Source: Patescibacteria group bacterium (GTDB lineage: Bacteria; Patescibacteriota; Patescibacteriia; UBA10025; JAHIVO01). From it: a stretch of 34,552 nt of DNA. The stretch lies in assembly GCA_022560375.1 (NCBI GenBank), contig JADFTK010000007.1, positions 1 to 34,552 of the forward strand. The letters run 5' to 3'. The notes under the pieces are model-generated. The model was not told the origin of the DNA. It saw only the letters and a list, made by a program, of their open reading frames with translations, and ran no database searches. The position numbers and the translations under genes were made by a program. Positions 1-8,989 of the stretch are shown piece after piece (positions within the stretch are counted from its first letter, which is position 1; every line of letters starts with the position of its first letter).

Positions 1-186
1 ACTCACAATTTGCTATTTAACGAATTCAAGAAAATCTGCAATGGGTAAAATTCATTATGAGCCAATTAGGACTCCCGCCTGAAATAAAAAGGAGGTAAAT
101 GCAATTAAATAGATAAGGGCTAAAATTCTTAAAAAAAGCCAGCGTACCAAGACAAAGGTAGCTGGTTCTATTTTAGGCCCCCACAA
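1..186 (-). pseudogene. Lipase maturation factor N-terminal remnant
   Basis: Read on the minus strand from a possible TTG at 186, the frame gives a segment rich in W, L and R (core RWLFLRILALIYLIAF) followed by VLIGS. This is the opening of lipase-maturation-factor (LMF) membrane proteins, where the family continues NGILP. Here the two codons expected to encode N-G are TAA and TGA (positions 52-57), after which the same frame resumes ILPIADFLEFVK and then meets TAG. The reading frame is therefore kept across at least three stops, which indicates decay and not a chance match. No ATG is present, and the rest of the gene lies outside the window or is lost. Identification rests on motif recognition only. 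Confidence 0.5.
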
Positions 187-254
187 CAGCCTACTTATGC
201 TTAACGCCAGGGGTCTATGACCCGATACAAGGCTATAAAACTACTCGGCTAAAT

Positions 255-584
255 ATGAAAATCCAGGGAAAAATCTATAGAGCCAAAAAAGCCAGCGTTT
301 TTGTCGCTCCAACTTTCTCCGGAAGTGGGCTGCGAATCAAAATCCCCCACGCACTGGCTGCCGGAATTCCAGTTGTCACTACAAAATTCGGGGTCGAAGG
401 CCTTTTAGAAAAAGAAAAGTCTGGAGTGCTTATAGCCAACGACGAAACGGCGTTTGCTAATGGGGTAATAGAGCTAATACTAAACAGAAAGAAGGCAAAA
501 AAGTTAAGCGAGCAGGGAACTCTTTATATAGAAAAGAACTATTCAGAAAAAGCAGCCCTAAAAGTCTTCAATTCCGTACTGTAA
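255..584 (+). pseudogene. GT4 glycosyltransferase C-terminal fragment
   Basis: The frame is open from about 177 to 584, and residues from the ATG at 255 match the C-terminal Rossmann half of family 4 glycosyltransferases. It has the acidic-site region SGSGLRIKIPHALAAGIPVV, then a G-x-E-G-L segment, and ends in the usual C-terminal helix. Complete enzymes are 350-400 residues, so at least 230 residues of acceptor and donor domain are missing. The codons upstream of 255 do not resemble the family. It converges with the minus-strand gene ending at 568 and overlaps it by 17 bp. A stub left by deletion is the simplest reading; it is unlikely to be active. Confidence 0.6.
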
Positions 585-1344
585 ATCTTTTTTGGTCAAC
601 AAATCCTTGCAAATAAACTCTATCAAATATTTTTATAAGCAAAAAAACTGCAATTTTTCTCAAGGTGTCTACACCTATATCGCTAGTGTACTTTTTATAC
701 TGGTTCGGCCAGTGGCGCACATGGGCTAACCACCTTAATAAATTTACCTCCGATTGGTCTACAAACTCCCCTTTTAATTTCCACTTATCGGTTATCTTAA
801 AAGCAAGCCTTCCACGATAGTAAGCCTTTTTAATAAATCCAGTAAACGTTGATAGTTCTTCGTGGTGAACTACCAACTTCTTTTCGTAGTACCCCCTTAA
901 ACCCTTGGCCTCAAGTTGAAAACTGAAGTCTGTGTCTGACGAATCATAGCCTTCAAGATATATGTTTTTATCAAATAAAAAGTGTCCTTTTTTTAAATCT
1001 TTGGCAATTCTTTTACACACTTGGCGGATTGGGCCCAGATCAGGGTTATTCTGATCGTCTACCGGCGTCGGAACACAAACTATTAGAATATCAGATTTTT
1101 TTACAGAATCATAACTGGTAGTAGCGGTAAATGATTTTTGAGCTACCCACTTTGATAACTGTAAATCATCCTGCATTGGAGATTTTCCATTGTTAATCAA
1201 CTTTACTTTATTTTTTTCTTTTGCTATTCCAAATGTTTTATAGCCTTTAGATCCACATAAACATGCGAGGGGAAGACCAACATACCCAATCCCAATAATA
1301 GTGACCGTCTCATTTTTTGATTTTAATATCTTTTTTATCCTCAT
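568..1344 (-). pseudogene. Chimeric ORF: UDP-sugar dehydrogenase N-terminus fused to GT2 C-terminus
   Basis: The start at 1344 gives a 4-bp ATGA overlap with the upstream epimerase. Residues 1-120 are the NAD-binding half of a UDP-ManNAc/UDP-glucose dehydrogenase (WecC/Ugd type): GIGYVGLPLA at 18-27, an ATT-x-D segment near 74-79, CVPTPVD at 90-96 and NPDL near 100. The catalytic-Cys domain and the UDP-binding domain are absent. From about residue 121 the sequence becomes the tail of a GT2 glycosyltransferase: GYDSSDTDFSFQL like the family's ED-DF-R motif, then GYY-x-VVHH and a K-x-YYRG segment. The join (near position 985) is in frame. A deletion between two neighbouring genes would produce this. 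Neither half should be catalytic alone. Confidence 0.7.
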
Positions 1345-2243
1345 AGGTTTTGTCCAAACCAAAGATACGTCTTGGCTATGCCATCTTTAAATGAAGTAGT
1401 TGGCCGCCAACCAAGCGCTCTCTTGGCCAAGTTATTAGATAGCGCGCTCCTTAACTGCTCTTTTACTCTTTGTCCTTTTTTACTGTTAATGCTAGTGCCA
1501 GATACTTGTTTACAGGTATCATACAGTTTATTTATTGTAACTTCCCTTCCGGTACTGATATTAATAATTTGGTTATGCCCTTTTTTAATAGCTAGCAAAG
1601 ACCCCGTAACAACATCAGCGACATAGATAAAGTCACGAGTTTGGTGACCTGAGTTATTTATATACGCGGGTTTCTTTTTAGCAAAGGCTGAACAAAAAAC
1701 AGCTACCACTCCCCCCTCTCCGCCCGCATCCTGCCGAGGTCCAAACACATTGGGTAAACGGAGAATAGTATATTTCAAACCAGAATGCTCTAAATATTGC
1801 TCTGCTGCGCGTTTAGCAATGCCATATGGAGTTACTGGCATAACTTGATCAGTTTCTTTGCTCAGCGGAAGATGACCTGGATTGTATACTGCTGCAGTTG
1901 AATAAAAAATAAATTTCTTTATCCCGTATTTCTTAGCACCACTAATTAATCTTAAACTGCCTATAATATTTATTTCCGCATCAGCCACAGGATCTAACTT
2001 AGAAACTTGGAGATTTTTTTGGGCGGCTAGGTGATAGACAATTGTAATTTTTCTCTGGCTAAGCACGTTTACTATGGATGGATGCTGTATTTTTTTCCTT
2101 ATAAAATAAGCTTTATTATTAACATATTTTTTTTTACCTTCACTTAAATCATCCACAACGGTCACCGTGTGTTTATTTTTTACCAGGGCATCAACTAAAT
2201 GGGAACCAATAAATCCAGCGCCACCCGTTACTAAGACTTTCAT
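1341..2243 (-). CDS. NAD-dependent epimerase/dehydratase (UDP-glucose 4-epimerase-like)
   Basis: This is a 300-residue extended short-chain dehydrogenase. It starts with the NAD-binding GGAGFIGSH motif (7-15) and has D31-D32 after the second strand. Its catalytic set is S115 with Y140-x3-K144. A C-terminal LGWRP segment is typical of sugar-nucleotide epimerases. It probably interconverts or dehydrates a UDP-hexose for surface polysaccharide synthesis in the cytoplasm; the exact substrate cannot be read from sequence. No SD precedes the ATG. It overlaps the downstream chimeric ORF by 4 bp, so the two were probably co-translated before the downstream gene was damaged. Confidence 0.85.
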   Translation of the reverse strand: MKVLVTGGAGFIGSHLVDALVKNKHTVTVVDDLSEGKKKYVNNKAYFIRKKIQHPSIVNVLSQRKITIVYHLAAQKNLQVSKLDPVADAEINIIGSLRLISGAKKYGIKKFIFYSTAAVYNPGHLPLSKETDQVMPVTPYGIAKRAAEQYLEHSGLKYTILRLPNVFGPRQDAGGEGGVVAVFCSAFAKKKPAYINNSGHQTRDFIYVADVVTGSLLAIKKGHNQIINISTGREVTINKLYDTCKQVSGTSINSKKGQRVKEQLRSALSNNLAKRALGWRPTTSFKDGIAKTYLWFGQNL

Positions 2244-2331
2244 AATACTAAAATTAACGTTTATTTACTGAATATGAACCAACCCGCCCCCCACGCGTTA
2301 CTAAGATTTTACTTATACTTCACCTGTATCG

Positions 2332-3369
2332 TTAATCCTTATCATAATCTTCCAACTTCGGCTGAAGTACATTTTGGTTGGCCTTAACGTACTCTATAGT
2401 TTTACGCAAACCTTCTGCCAGTGAAACTAACGGATACCATCCTAGACGATCTTTAGCTAAGGTTATATCAGGTAGTCCTAACGGGGTCATAAAAACTAAC
2501 GATTTTTTATATTCTATTGGAGACTTTGAATCAACCATCTCCTTAATTTTCTCCGCTATACCGACCATTTTTTCTTCTTCATAATGCCCAAGGTTAATTG
2601 GGCCGGACTCCTTTGATTTCATCATTTTTATCAATCCTTCAATGGCGTCAGATATATAGCATAGTGATGTAGTAAAATGCTCATCACCGTAGATAACCAT
2701 CGGTTTGTTATTAAGTGCCTGTAAGACGAAATCTGGAATCATGTGGGCGTCAAATAGAGTCAACCTAGGTCCATAAATACGGAATAAGCGCACTATCTTG
2801 GCATCTAAATTATATACTTCCTTATAATTTATTGTGGCAGATTCCGCAAAACGCTTCCCCTCATCGTAGCTGCTTCTGGGGCTGGTAACGTCAACATAGC
2901 CTTGATAATCCTCGGAATATAACGGAGCATTGGCAAATCGAGGGCCGTAAATTACAGCCGACGAAGTGAATAAAAACTTCGCCTTATGGTCGCGAGCCAT
3001 GTCTAAACCATTAATAACTCCGAGGCTGTTAGCCCTGAGGGTCTGAATTTTAAAAGTATTAAATTTTTTAGGTGAGGTAGGTGTAGCCAGATAATAGATT
3101 TCCTGAATCCCCTGGAAACGGACCTTAAACTTATCCAGTTCATGAGACTCTGCCAAATTAATAGGCTTACTAATATCGTGCTTAATAAATTCGAAGTTTT
3201 GGTTAGCTAGCAAATGATTTATGTTCTCAACCCGACCCGTAGAAAAATCATCCAGGCAAATTACATTATTCTTCTTTACTAATTCGTCACATAAATGAGA
3301 GCCAATAAAACCAGCCCCTCCGATTACCAGTATATTCTTTTTTGAGTATTGATCGCCAGCAGTTGCCAT
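2332..3369 (-). CDS. NAD-dependent sugar epimerase, UDP-glucuronate decarboxylase-like
   Basis: This is a 345-residue extended SDR. The nucleotide-binding motif GGAGFIGSH is at 17-25, followed by CLDDFSTG. The catalytic tyrosine and lysine lie in SYDEGKRFAE (Y168, K172), and this YDEGKR string together with RIYGPRL is characteristic of UDP-xylose synthase/UDP-glucuronate decarboxylases. It would supply a UDP-pentose or related sugar for the nearby glycosyltransferases. An AGTAGG stretch 9 nt before the ATG is a weak SD. The gene follows the GT2 gene by three bases, so the pair looks co-transcribed. Related dTDP/UDP-sugar epimerases cannot be excluded. Confidence 0.82.
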   Translation of the reverse strand: MATAGDQYSKKNILVIGGAGFIGSHLCDELVKKNNVICLDDFSTGRVENINHLLANQNFEFIKHDISKPINLAESHELDKFKVRFQGIQEIYYLATPTSPKKFNTFKIQTLRANSLGVINGLDMARDHKAKFLFTSSAVIYGPRFANAPLYSEDYQGYVDVTSPRSSYDEGKRFAESATINYKEVYNLDAKIVRLFRIYGPRLTLFDAHMIPDFVLQALNNKPMVIYGDEHFTTSLCYISDAIEGLIKMMKSKESGPINLGHYEEEKMVGIAEKIKEMVDSKSPIEYKKSLVFMTPLGLPDITLAKDRLGWYPLVSLAEGLRKTIEYVKANQNVLQPKLEDYDKD

Positions 3370-3372
3370 AAA

Positions 3373-4083
3373 TTACCTACTTAAAAATCTTATGCGAAAA
3401 AGCGTGTAAAACATTTTGAAGCCATTAATTAGAAAACTCCCCGGTGATCCTAACAGTGCCGAACTGCTTTTATCAATCCAGCGGGTGGGTATTTCAATTA
3501 TCCTATATCCGGCTTTCAGTGAACGATAAAGCAATTCAACATCGAAGGCCATATTGGTTATTTTCATTTTGGGTAAAATTTCCGATATAAGACCTTTTTT
3601 AAAAGCCTTAGCTCCACACTGAGTATCGACAAAGGGCATTTGAAAAAAAATCTTCACGACGGCTCTAAATCCGTAACTTGCTAAATTCCTTAAAAAATTT
3701 CTGTTAACCACTTCCGACCCTGCTTTCCATCGAGAGGCAATAGCAGCATCATAACCATTTAATTTCTTTAATAGCTTATCAAATTCTTCAGGGCTAGTGG
3801 ACCCATCAGCATCTACAAAACTTATTATATCGCCTTTGGCTACACGAAATCCTTCCAACACGGCAGCCCCTTTTCCAATTTTTTCAGAAAAATCAATATA
3901 TTTCACTCGATCGTTGTGCCTGTCAGCGAAATTCTTAACCACCCCGATAGTATCATCTTCGCAACCATTCAAGACGACAACGAATTCTACCTGGCGATCA
4001 GCAAAAAACTCCTCATACTCAAGCAGCATTGCGGAAATCCTCTTTTCTTCATTGTAGGCAGGAATTATTATTGATAAGAGCAT
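3373..4083 (-). CDS. GT2 glycosyltransferase, dolichyl/polyprenyl-phosphate sugar synthase type
   Basis: This is a 236-residue cytoplasmic GT-A enzyme. It opens with LLSIIIPAYNEEKRI. The metal-binding FVDADGST motif lies near residues 90-97 and a conserved DTQCGAKAFK segment near 150-160. The length and the QCGAK motif fit enzymes that load a sugar onto a polyprenyl phosphate (DPG synthase-like), without the extra C-terminal membrane domain. A GtrA-like membrane protein lies just upstream in the same direction. The two are commonly paired, GtrA helping the lipid-linked sugar cross the membrane, so a role in decorating a surface glycan is inferred. Confidence 0.85.
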   Translation of the reverse strand: MLLSIIIPAYNEEKRISAMLLEYEEFFADRQVEFVVVLNGCEDDTIGVVKNFADRHNDRVKYIDFSEKIGKGAAVLEGFRVAKGDIISFVDADGSTSPEEFDKLLKKLNGYDAAIASRWKAGSEVVNRNFLRNLASYGFRAVVKIFFQMPFVDTQCGAKAFKKGLISEILPKMKITNMAFDVELLYRSLKAGYRIIEIPTRWIDKSSSALLGSPGSFLINGFKMFYTLFRIRFLSR

Positions 4084-4158
4084 ATTCAGGCTCTATTATA
4101 GCTAAAATCGTCCATTTCAGCAAGTACTTACCAAAATGGATACACGCTTTAGTTTGAT

Positions 4159-4614
4159 CTATTTACGAAAAGTCCAGTACTTATTGGCAAAAAAATTACT
4201 AAATAAAATGACTACGATGGCTATGACTTTAGCAAAGTAGTCATCATAATTTCCAAAAATGTCATCAGCAGATGTAAATTCAACTATATAATAAGTGATG
4301 CCAAGATTCACTAAATAATTAGCTACACTAACTGTAAAAAATTTACCATATTCTACTTTGGCTATGCCACTCTGGCCTCTCCGAAATGTCCAATGTTTAT
4401 TCAGGAAAAAATTGTTTATGATAGCCAAAAAAACGCTTATCCCAGTAGCATAAACGTAAAACATGCTCAAAGCTCTCGTCAGCAGAGTGTAGATGCCAAA
4501 ATCAATTATGGTACCGCTAACCCCTACTAAAGAAAATTTTACAAACTGAGCCAGAGAAGGATGTTTTTTAAATAAGGCTATATTATTAATTCTTTGCCAG
4601 ATTTGCATCAGCAT
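4159..4614 (-). CDS. GtrA family membrane protein
   Basis: This is a 151-residue protein with four predicted membrane helices. It shows the GtrA hallmarks: FVKFSLVGVSGTIIDFGIY at the start, NNFFLNKHWTF after helix 2, and a final FANKYWTFRK. The family is proposed to flip or guide polyprenyl-phosphate-linked sugars. The gene begins right after the S8 protease stop (one base apart) and precedes the polyprenyl-phosphate GT2. No SD is visible before the ATG. The family assignment is firm, the transported sugar unknown. Confidence 0.9.
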   Translation of the reverse strand: MLMQIWQRINNIALFKKHPSLAQFVKFSLVGVSGTIIDFGIYTLLTRALSMFYVYATGISVFLAIINNFFLNKHWTFRRGQSGIAKVEYGKFFTVSVANYLVNLGITYYIVEFTSADDIFGNYDDYFAKVIAIVVILFSNFFANKYWTFRK

Positions 4615-4615
4615 A

Positions 4616-6346
4616 CTACTTGATTACTGCTACATTTACTCCCCCCCTGAAATTATCTAAATATGCAAAAAATTGGGATCGCACATTGCCCTTTAAGGAA
4701 AAGACGCGTACTTGGGGCCCTCCGCCATTGCCCGCTCCAGTTATGATTTCATAAGCTCCATCACCATACATATCTCCGCTGGCAACTTGTACTCCTCCAC
4801 GGAATGATTCATGATAAGCAAAGAATTGAGCTTTTAGTGCGCCTTTATTGCTGAAAACTCTCACCTGGGGTCCGCCAGTATCACCAGCTCCAGTAATTAT
4901 TTCCATGATTCCATCACCATCTACGTCACCAGCAGCCACATTGACACCGCCTCGGAAGGTATCGGCGTAAGCAAAGAACTGCGACTGGAGATTGCCACCA
5001 TCGTCCAACACTCTTACCTGGGGTCCGCCGCCGTTACCAGTACCAGTTAATATGAATTGTGAAGAAGGCAATAGTAATTGTAAGGCGCTAGACACATTCA
5101 ATCTCCCCGATCCCAGCTGACCAGAAATTGATGAATTTTTTGAATCGATGTTGTCAGCGCCGAGTAATAAATTTTGCATTAATTGCTGACTAGTCAGAGA
5201 TGAATCATAAGCTTTTAGCAGGGCCGCTGCTCCAGCAACCATCGGGCTTGCCAGTGACGTCCCCGACCACCCGCCTAAATAATAATCATCCAAACCATTA
5301 TCAGGGTCATAGACGACCGTACTAAAAAAATCGATTGAGGGGGCGGATATATCAGTACAATTTGACCCGTAATTCGATCCGCCAGTAACCCTATTACCAC
5401 TCTTTAGTACTAAACGCACGTCATTTTTATCTACGCCGGCCACGCCTAATACGTTGTCGCTGCAAACGGGATAACGTGGGTTAGAATTTAAATCCACCCC
5501 TTCATTGCCAGCCGCAGCTATTACCAGTACCCCCGCCTCAGCAGCTGACTGGATAGCCTTAGGAAGTAAACTCCCCTGATTATTACCCACAAAACTTAAA
5601 TTAATAATGTCAGCACCATTGGCCACCGCATAATTAATGCCCTCATAAACATCTCTAGTATCGCCCAAACCCACGCTATCCAGTACGCGAACCGGCATGA
5701 TAGTTACTGACCAGTTAGACCCGGCAATGCCAATATTATTATTTCCCAGCGCACCGACTACACCCGCAATGGCCGTTCCGTGATTGACTCCTGACGATGT
5801 CCAGCCTGCATCATATTTGGGATTCGGATCAGGCACCTCTCCTACAAAATCCCAACCATTATAATCGTCAACATAGCCATTGCCATCGTCGTCAATCCCA
5901 TTGCCAGCTATTTCATCGCTATTTATCCAAATATTACTTGATAAATCCGGATGATCTATATCAATCCCTGTATCCAGTACCGCCACGATTATATTACGGC
6001 TGCCGGTTACAGTATTCCACGCTGCCGGGTTACCCACCTTACTGTGATACCACTGGCTGCCATAATTAGCGTCATTGGGAGTGCGAGTCATTTTAAACGA
6101 ATAATTCGGCTCCACGAAATCCACCTGTGGTTCGTTCCGATAAAAATCCACTAATGAATCGATATTTTCTTCATCACTTAGAACTATCTTGTAAATTTTG
6201 GCGCTCCGATTCAATTTTATGAGTAAACTATCCGCATCTGGCGTGCTAGTGCCAGCCAATGCTTCGATATTGCTGAAAGCCAGAAGTATTAAAAGTGATA
6301 AAACGAAAAGGGCACCGCAATTTTTATTTGTTATATTAATTATCAT
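4616..6346 (-). CDS. Secreted S8 (subtilisin-like) serine protease with C-terminal FG-GAP-like repeats
   Basis: This is a 576-residue protein. Residues 10-31 form a hydrophobic signal peptide. Residues about 38-90 look like an I9-type propeptide ending in QVDFVEPN. The catalytic triad is intact: D125 in VLDTGIDIDHPDL, H189 in NHGTAIAG, S364 in GTSLASPMVAG, with oxyanion N281 in AAAGNEG. An acidic insert (about 144-160) resembles a calcium loop. Residues about 430-576 contain three repeats with cores GGGPQVRV, FFAY and FRGGV, two of them followed by an acidic D-x-D-G-D-like loop, as in FG-GAP/VCBS beta-propeller repeats. It is likely exported and surface-associated. The next gene upstream encodes an HtrA-like protein, suggesting a shared envelope role. 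Confidence 0.9.
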   Translation of the reverse strand: MIINITNKNCGALFVLSLLILLAFSNIEALAGTSTPDADSLLIKLNRSAKIYKIVLSDEENIDSLVDFYRNEPQVDFVEPNYSFKMTRTPNDANYGSQWYHSKVGNPAAWNTVTGSRNIIVAVLDTGIDIDHPDLSSNIWINSDEIAGNGIDDDGNGYVDDYNGWDFVGEVPDPNPKYDAGWTSSGVNHGTAIAGVVGALGNNNIGIAGSNWSVTIMPVRVLDSVGLGDTRDVYEGINYAVANGADIINLSFVGNNQGSLLPKAIQSAAEAGVLVIAAAGNEGVDLNSNPRYPVCSDNVLGVAGVDKNDVRLVLKSGNRVTGGSNYGSNCTDISAPSIDFFSTVVYDPDNGLDDYYLGGWSGTSLASPMVAGAAALLKAYDSSLTSQQLMQNLLLGADNIDSKNSSISGQLGSGRLNVSSALQLLLPSSQFILTGTGNGGGPQVRVLDDGGNLQSQFFAYADTFRGGVNVAAGDVDGDGIMEIITGAGDTGGPQVRVFSNKGALKAQFFAYHESFRGGVQVASGDMYGDGAYEIITGAGNGGGPQVRVFSLKGNVRSQFFAYLDNFRGGVNVAVIK

Positions 6347-6360
6347 TAGATTGATTAATA

Positions 6361-7611
6361 TTATTCTAGCGTTAAATTAATCTCATCACTGGCACCATCA
6401 CGAATATATTTAACGGTGATGGTATCACCGACGCTCTTCTGCAGTATTAATGAAGATAACTCGGTTTGATCATCTACCGAATTTCCACTTATTTCAGTAA
6501 TAACATCCCCACTCAGTAATCCCGCTTTGGCTGCCGGGCTATTCTCAATAATACTTGGCGACGATTCCTCGTCATTAGAATAAATCAACGCCCCGCTTGT
6601 TATGGCACTATCCAGAAAAACTGGCGAGGCATTAATATGAGCCAGGTTTATATACCTTACTCCTAATAATGGCCTAGTAATACCCTGGCCATCAAATACT
6701 TGCTCGAGAATCGGAATAATATAGGTAAAAGGCAAGACTAGGGATTGGCTGCCTCTATTGTCTAGAATGCCAAGGGCTTTCCGATCAAGAGTAAATACGA
6801 TGGTTCTTAGCATACTGGGATCAGTTACCTTACTTAGTAATACAGAGCTAGCATATGATTCAGTAACTCTAACCATATCATCAATATTTCTGTTCGGTTG
6901 AAATCGTGGATTGACCACCTGAATTCTCATGGCAGCTGGCCTATTATTTATACCATGTTGTCGTATGGACAATACATCTTCGCTGCTATAAACGTCTTTT
7001 ATATCAGTGATTCCGACAGTTTCTAGTCCACTAGCTTTTATTTTCAGGAAGGCAAACTTAGTGGCGCTATCCAACACTACACTTTCCACATCATATACTT
7101 CTCCATCATGAGTCATGACAACCAAGGCAGAGTCCGGATTTATAAAATCGATATTAGTTACTAAATACCCATCATTAGTCAATATAAATCCATCACCTAA
7201 TCGATCATCTGACAAATAGAATTGTCCATTAATTTCTGATGGATTTTTTTTCTCAAATACTTGCACAACAGTAGCTGACAATTCATTAGCTAAAGTCTCC
7301 ACCTCGGGTGCTGATAACGCCTGATCCTTCCCTAGCCTAGCTAGTACCAGAGCTGACGAATCCGGAGGCTCAAACAGGTTAAACTTATTGATAACAGGGA
7401 TTTCGGAGCCATATGTTAATAGAACAAATTGACCAATAAAACCTGAAATAAAACTGACCACCATAGCCAGGATCAAAATAACTACGGTGCTAGCTGATCT
7501 ATTTTTTGCTGGCCTTTCAATTGTTTGGAAACTATCATGATATAGGTCATCTATATCATGGTTATTCTTTTTTTTTACCTTAGGTGATGTTGGACTAATT
7601 CTTGGTTTCAT
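6361..7611 (-). CDS. HtrA-like trypsin-fold protein with PDZ domain, catalytic triad lost
   Basis: This is a 416-residue protein. A cytoplasmic tail (1-40) is followed by one membrane helix (42-64). An HtrA/DegP-like domain occupies about 105-305 and a PDZ domain about 318-416 (ENSPAAKAGLLSGDVITEI-type carboxylate-binding region). The fold landmarks remain (GDGFILTNDGYLVTN, FAFLKI), but the catalytic His position after TN is D155, the Asp position is K185, and the GNSGGP serine loop is absent from the 255-285 region. It should therefore bind peptides without cleaving them. It sits between an S8 protease and a membrane protein in the same direction, so it may act as an adaptor or chaperone. 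No SD precedes the ATG. Confidence 0.8.
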   Translation of the reverse strand: MKPRISPTSPKVKKKNNHDIDDLYHDSFQTIERPAKNRSASTVVILILAMVVSFISGFIGQFVLLTYGSEIPVINKFNLFEPPDSSALVLARLGKDQALSAPEVETLANELSATVVQVFEKKNPSEINGQFYLSDDRLGDGFILTNDGYLVTNIDFINPDSALVVMTHDGEVYDVESVVLDSATKFAFLKIKASGLETVGITDIKDVYSSEDVLSIRQHGINNRPAAMRIQVVNPRFQPNRNIDDMVRVTESYASSVLLSKVTDPSMLRTIVFTLDRKALGILDNRGSQSLVLPFTYIIPILEQVFDGQGITRPLLGVRYINLAHINASPVFLDSAITSGALIYSNDEESSPSIIENSPAAKAGLLSGDVITEISGNSVDDQTELSSLILQKSVGDTITVKYIRDGASDEINLTLE

Positions 7612-7614
7612 ATT

Positions 7615-8382
7615 TTATGTCCATTTAGTGGTAGCCACCGCTGTGGTAACTACCACTAAACTTATTAATATATATTTTTTTACATTAGCGGTACTAATAA
7701 TCCCTTTCAGGTGATCCTTTATTATATTCATCATTACATAGTATATGACTATTAAAAGCAGGGCATTAAAAACGTAACTGGTTGGCAGAGAATAAATAAT
7801 ATAGGAGGCTTCTACCAGCACCAATCCTATTATAGCAATAAATAGCTTACTTTTCTGCCAGGGAATCTTGAAGGACCAGAGGGTACGCATAAACAAAAAA
7901 GATGTCAGGAAAAAAATAAGGGGAAGGAAAAACCAAAACGGCCATCCCAAAAGGATGGTGATACCATAGAAGCTAACATAAAACAGATACAGTGATATTA
8001 AATTCACATAACTATAAATATTCTCTAAAGCATAGGGTTGGTACCTTTCAGTTTGATGTAAAAATGAAAAAATATTATAAAGCGTCAAGGCTACCAGAAT
8101 GGCAGTACCAATGATGAATAATTGCCTGATTACCAAGTTATCAATAAGCAAAAAGAAAACAAAACTGCTCACAATATGGAGCAAAGGGGTAGACAGAAAA
8201 TTCCAAAAAGTTTTTCTAAAAATACGTCTTCCAGTAAGCATCCAAATGGAGGAAATAATAATCAAGGCTAACACCGGACCAATATAGTAAGTCAATTCGG
8301 GGCGTATAGACCATATTTCAAAAGTGATCCCCACTAATACGCCACTCAAATACGGTAATATTTTATTGAATATAAATAGCAT
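7615..8382 (-). CDS. Polytopic membrane protein of unknown function
   Basis: A 255-residue, strongly hydrophobic protein with about seven or eight predicted membrane helices and short, lysine/arginine-rich connecting loops. No catalytic or binding motif is recognisable. It lies three bases upstream of the HtrA-like gene and five bases downstream of the PH-domain gene, all in the same direction, so it is probably part of an envelope operon with them. Function is not assigned. Confidence 0.7.
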   Translation of the reverse strand: MLFIFNKILPYLSGVLVGITFEIWSIRPELTYYIGPVLALIIISSIWMLTGRRIFRKTFWNFLSTPLLHIVSSFVFFLLIDNLVIRQLFIIGTAILVALTLYNIFSFLHQTERYQPYALENIYSYVNLISLYLFYVSFYGITILLGWPFWFFLPLIFFLTSFLFMRTLWSFKIPWQKSKLFIAIIGLVLVEASYIIYSLPTSYVFNALLLIVIYYVMMNIIKDHLKGIISTANVKKYILISLVVVTTAVATTKWT

Positions 8383-8387
8383 AAAAA

Positions 8388-8975
8388 TTATTCATCATCT
8401 ATCGCACTCTTTTTTTTGTGAGCTGCATCTTTAACAGCCTCAATGATCTCCGCCACGTCTTTTGAAGTAATGGCATTATGCTGTCCAAATTCTCTTTGAA
8501 TTTCAATAATGCTTTGCTGTATCATTTCCGGATCTTTGACACCATGTAATTCAATATTTGCTTGGGTACCAGCAGTTTGAATAATAACACTACCAAAATG
8601 TAGAGCAGTCTGCATTAAGCCCTTGACTCTGGTGCTAACATCTTGTATTTTATCATAGGTAGTTTCGGAAACTGTCCTGTCAAATAGCCCCTTCTGATCA
8701 ACGTCTATAATTCTCTGCTCGGTAATGATGAAGGTGTTGAATGAATAAACTACTAAAGCTCTGGCGGATAAGAAAAAACCTACTAAAAGGGTTACGAAAA
8801 AAATTATTATACCCAGCGTCCCCATCTGAAAAAGTGGCAATAAAAAGAAAAAGGGTGCTATAATAAATAAGGCACTAAATGTAATTGGCCAGAAAAAAAC
8901 CAAGGGGTACTTTCGGACAATTAACACCACTGATTCCTCAGCTTTCAGCATTTTCCTTAATTTATTTTCAAACAT
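8388..8975 (-). CDS. PH (bPH2/YdbS-like) domain membrane protein
   Basis: This is a 195-residue protein. After a short N-terminal segment there are two membrane helices (about 27-48 and 53-75). These are followed by the bacterial pleckstrin-homology signature: NTFIITEQRIIDVDQKGLF, then a YDKIQDV segment. This arrangement matches the YdbS/YdbT type. The C-terminal 30 residues are charged and probably cytoplasmic. It is first in a minus-strand run with the membrane protein and the HtrA-like gene. Molecular function of the family is poorly known. Confidence 0.8.
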   Translation of the reverse strand: MFENKLRKMLKAEESVVLIVRKYPLVFFWPITFSALFIIAPFFFLLPLFQMGTLGIIIFFVTLLVGFFLSARALVVYSFNTFIITEQRIIDVDQKGLFDRTVSETTYDKIQDVSTRVKGLMQTALHFGSVIIQTAGTQANIELHGVKDPEMIQQSIIEIQREFGQHNAITSKDVAEIIEAVKDAAHKKKSAIDDE

Positions 8976-8989
8976 ATAATGAATAGCTT

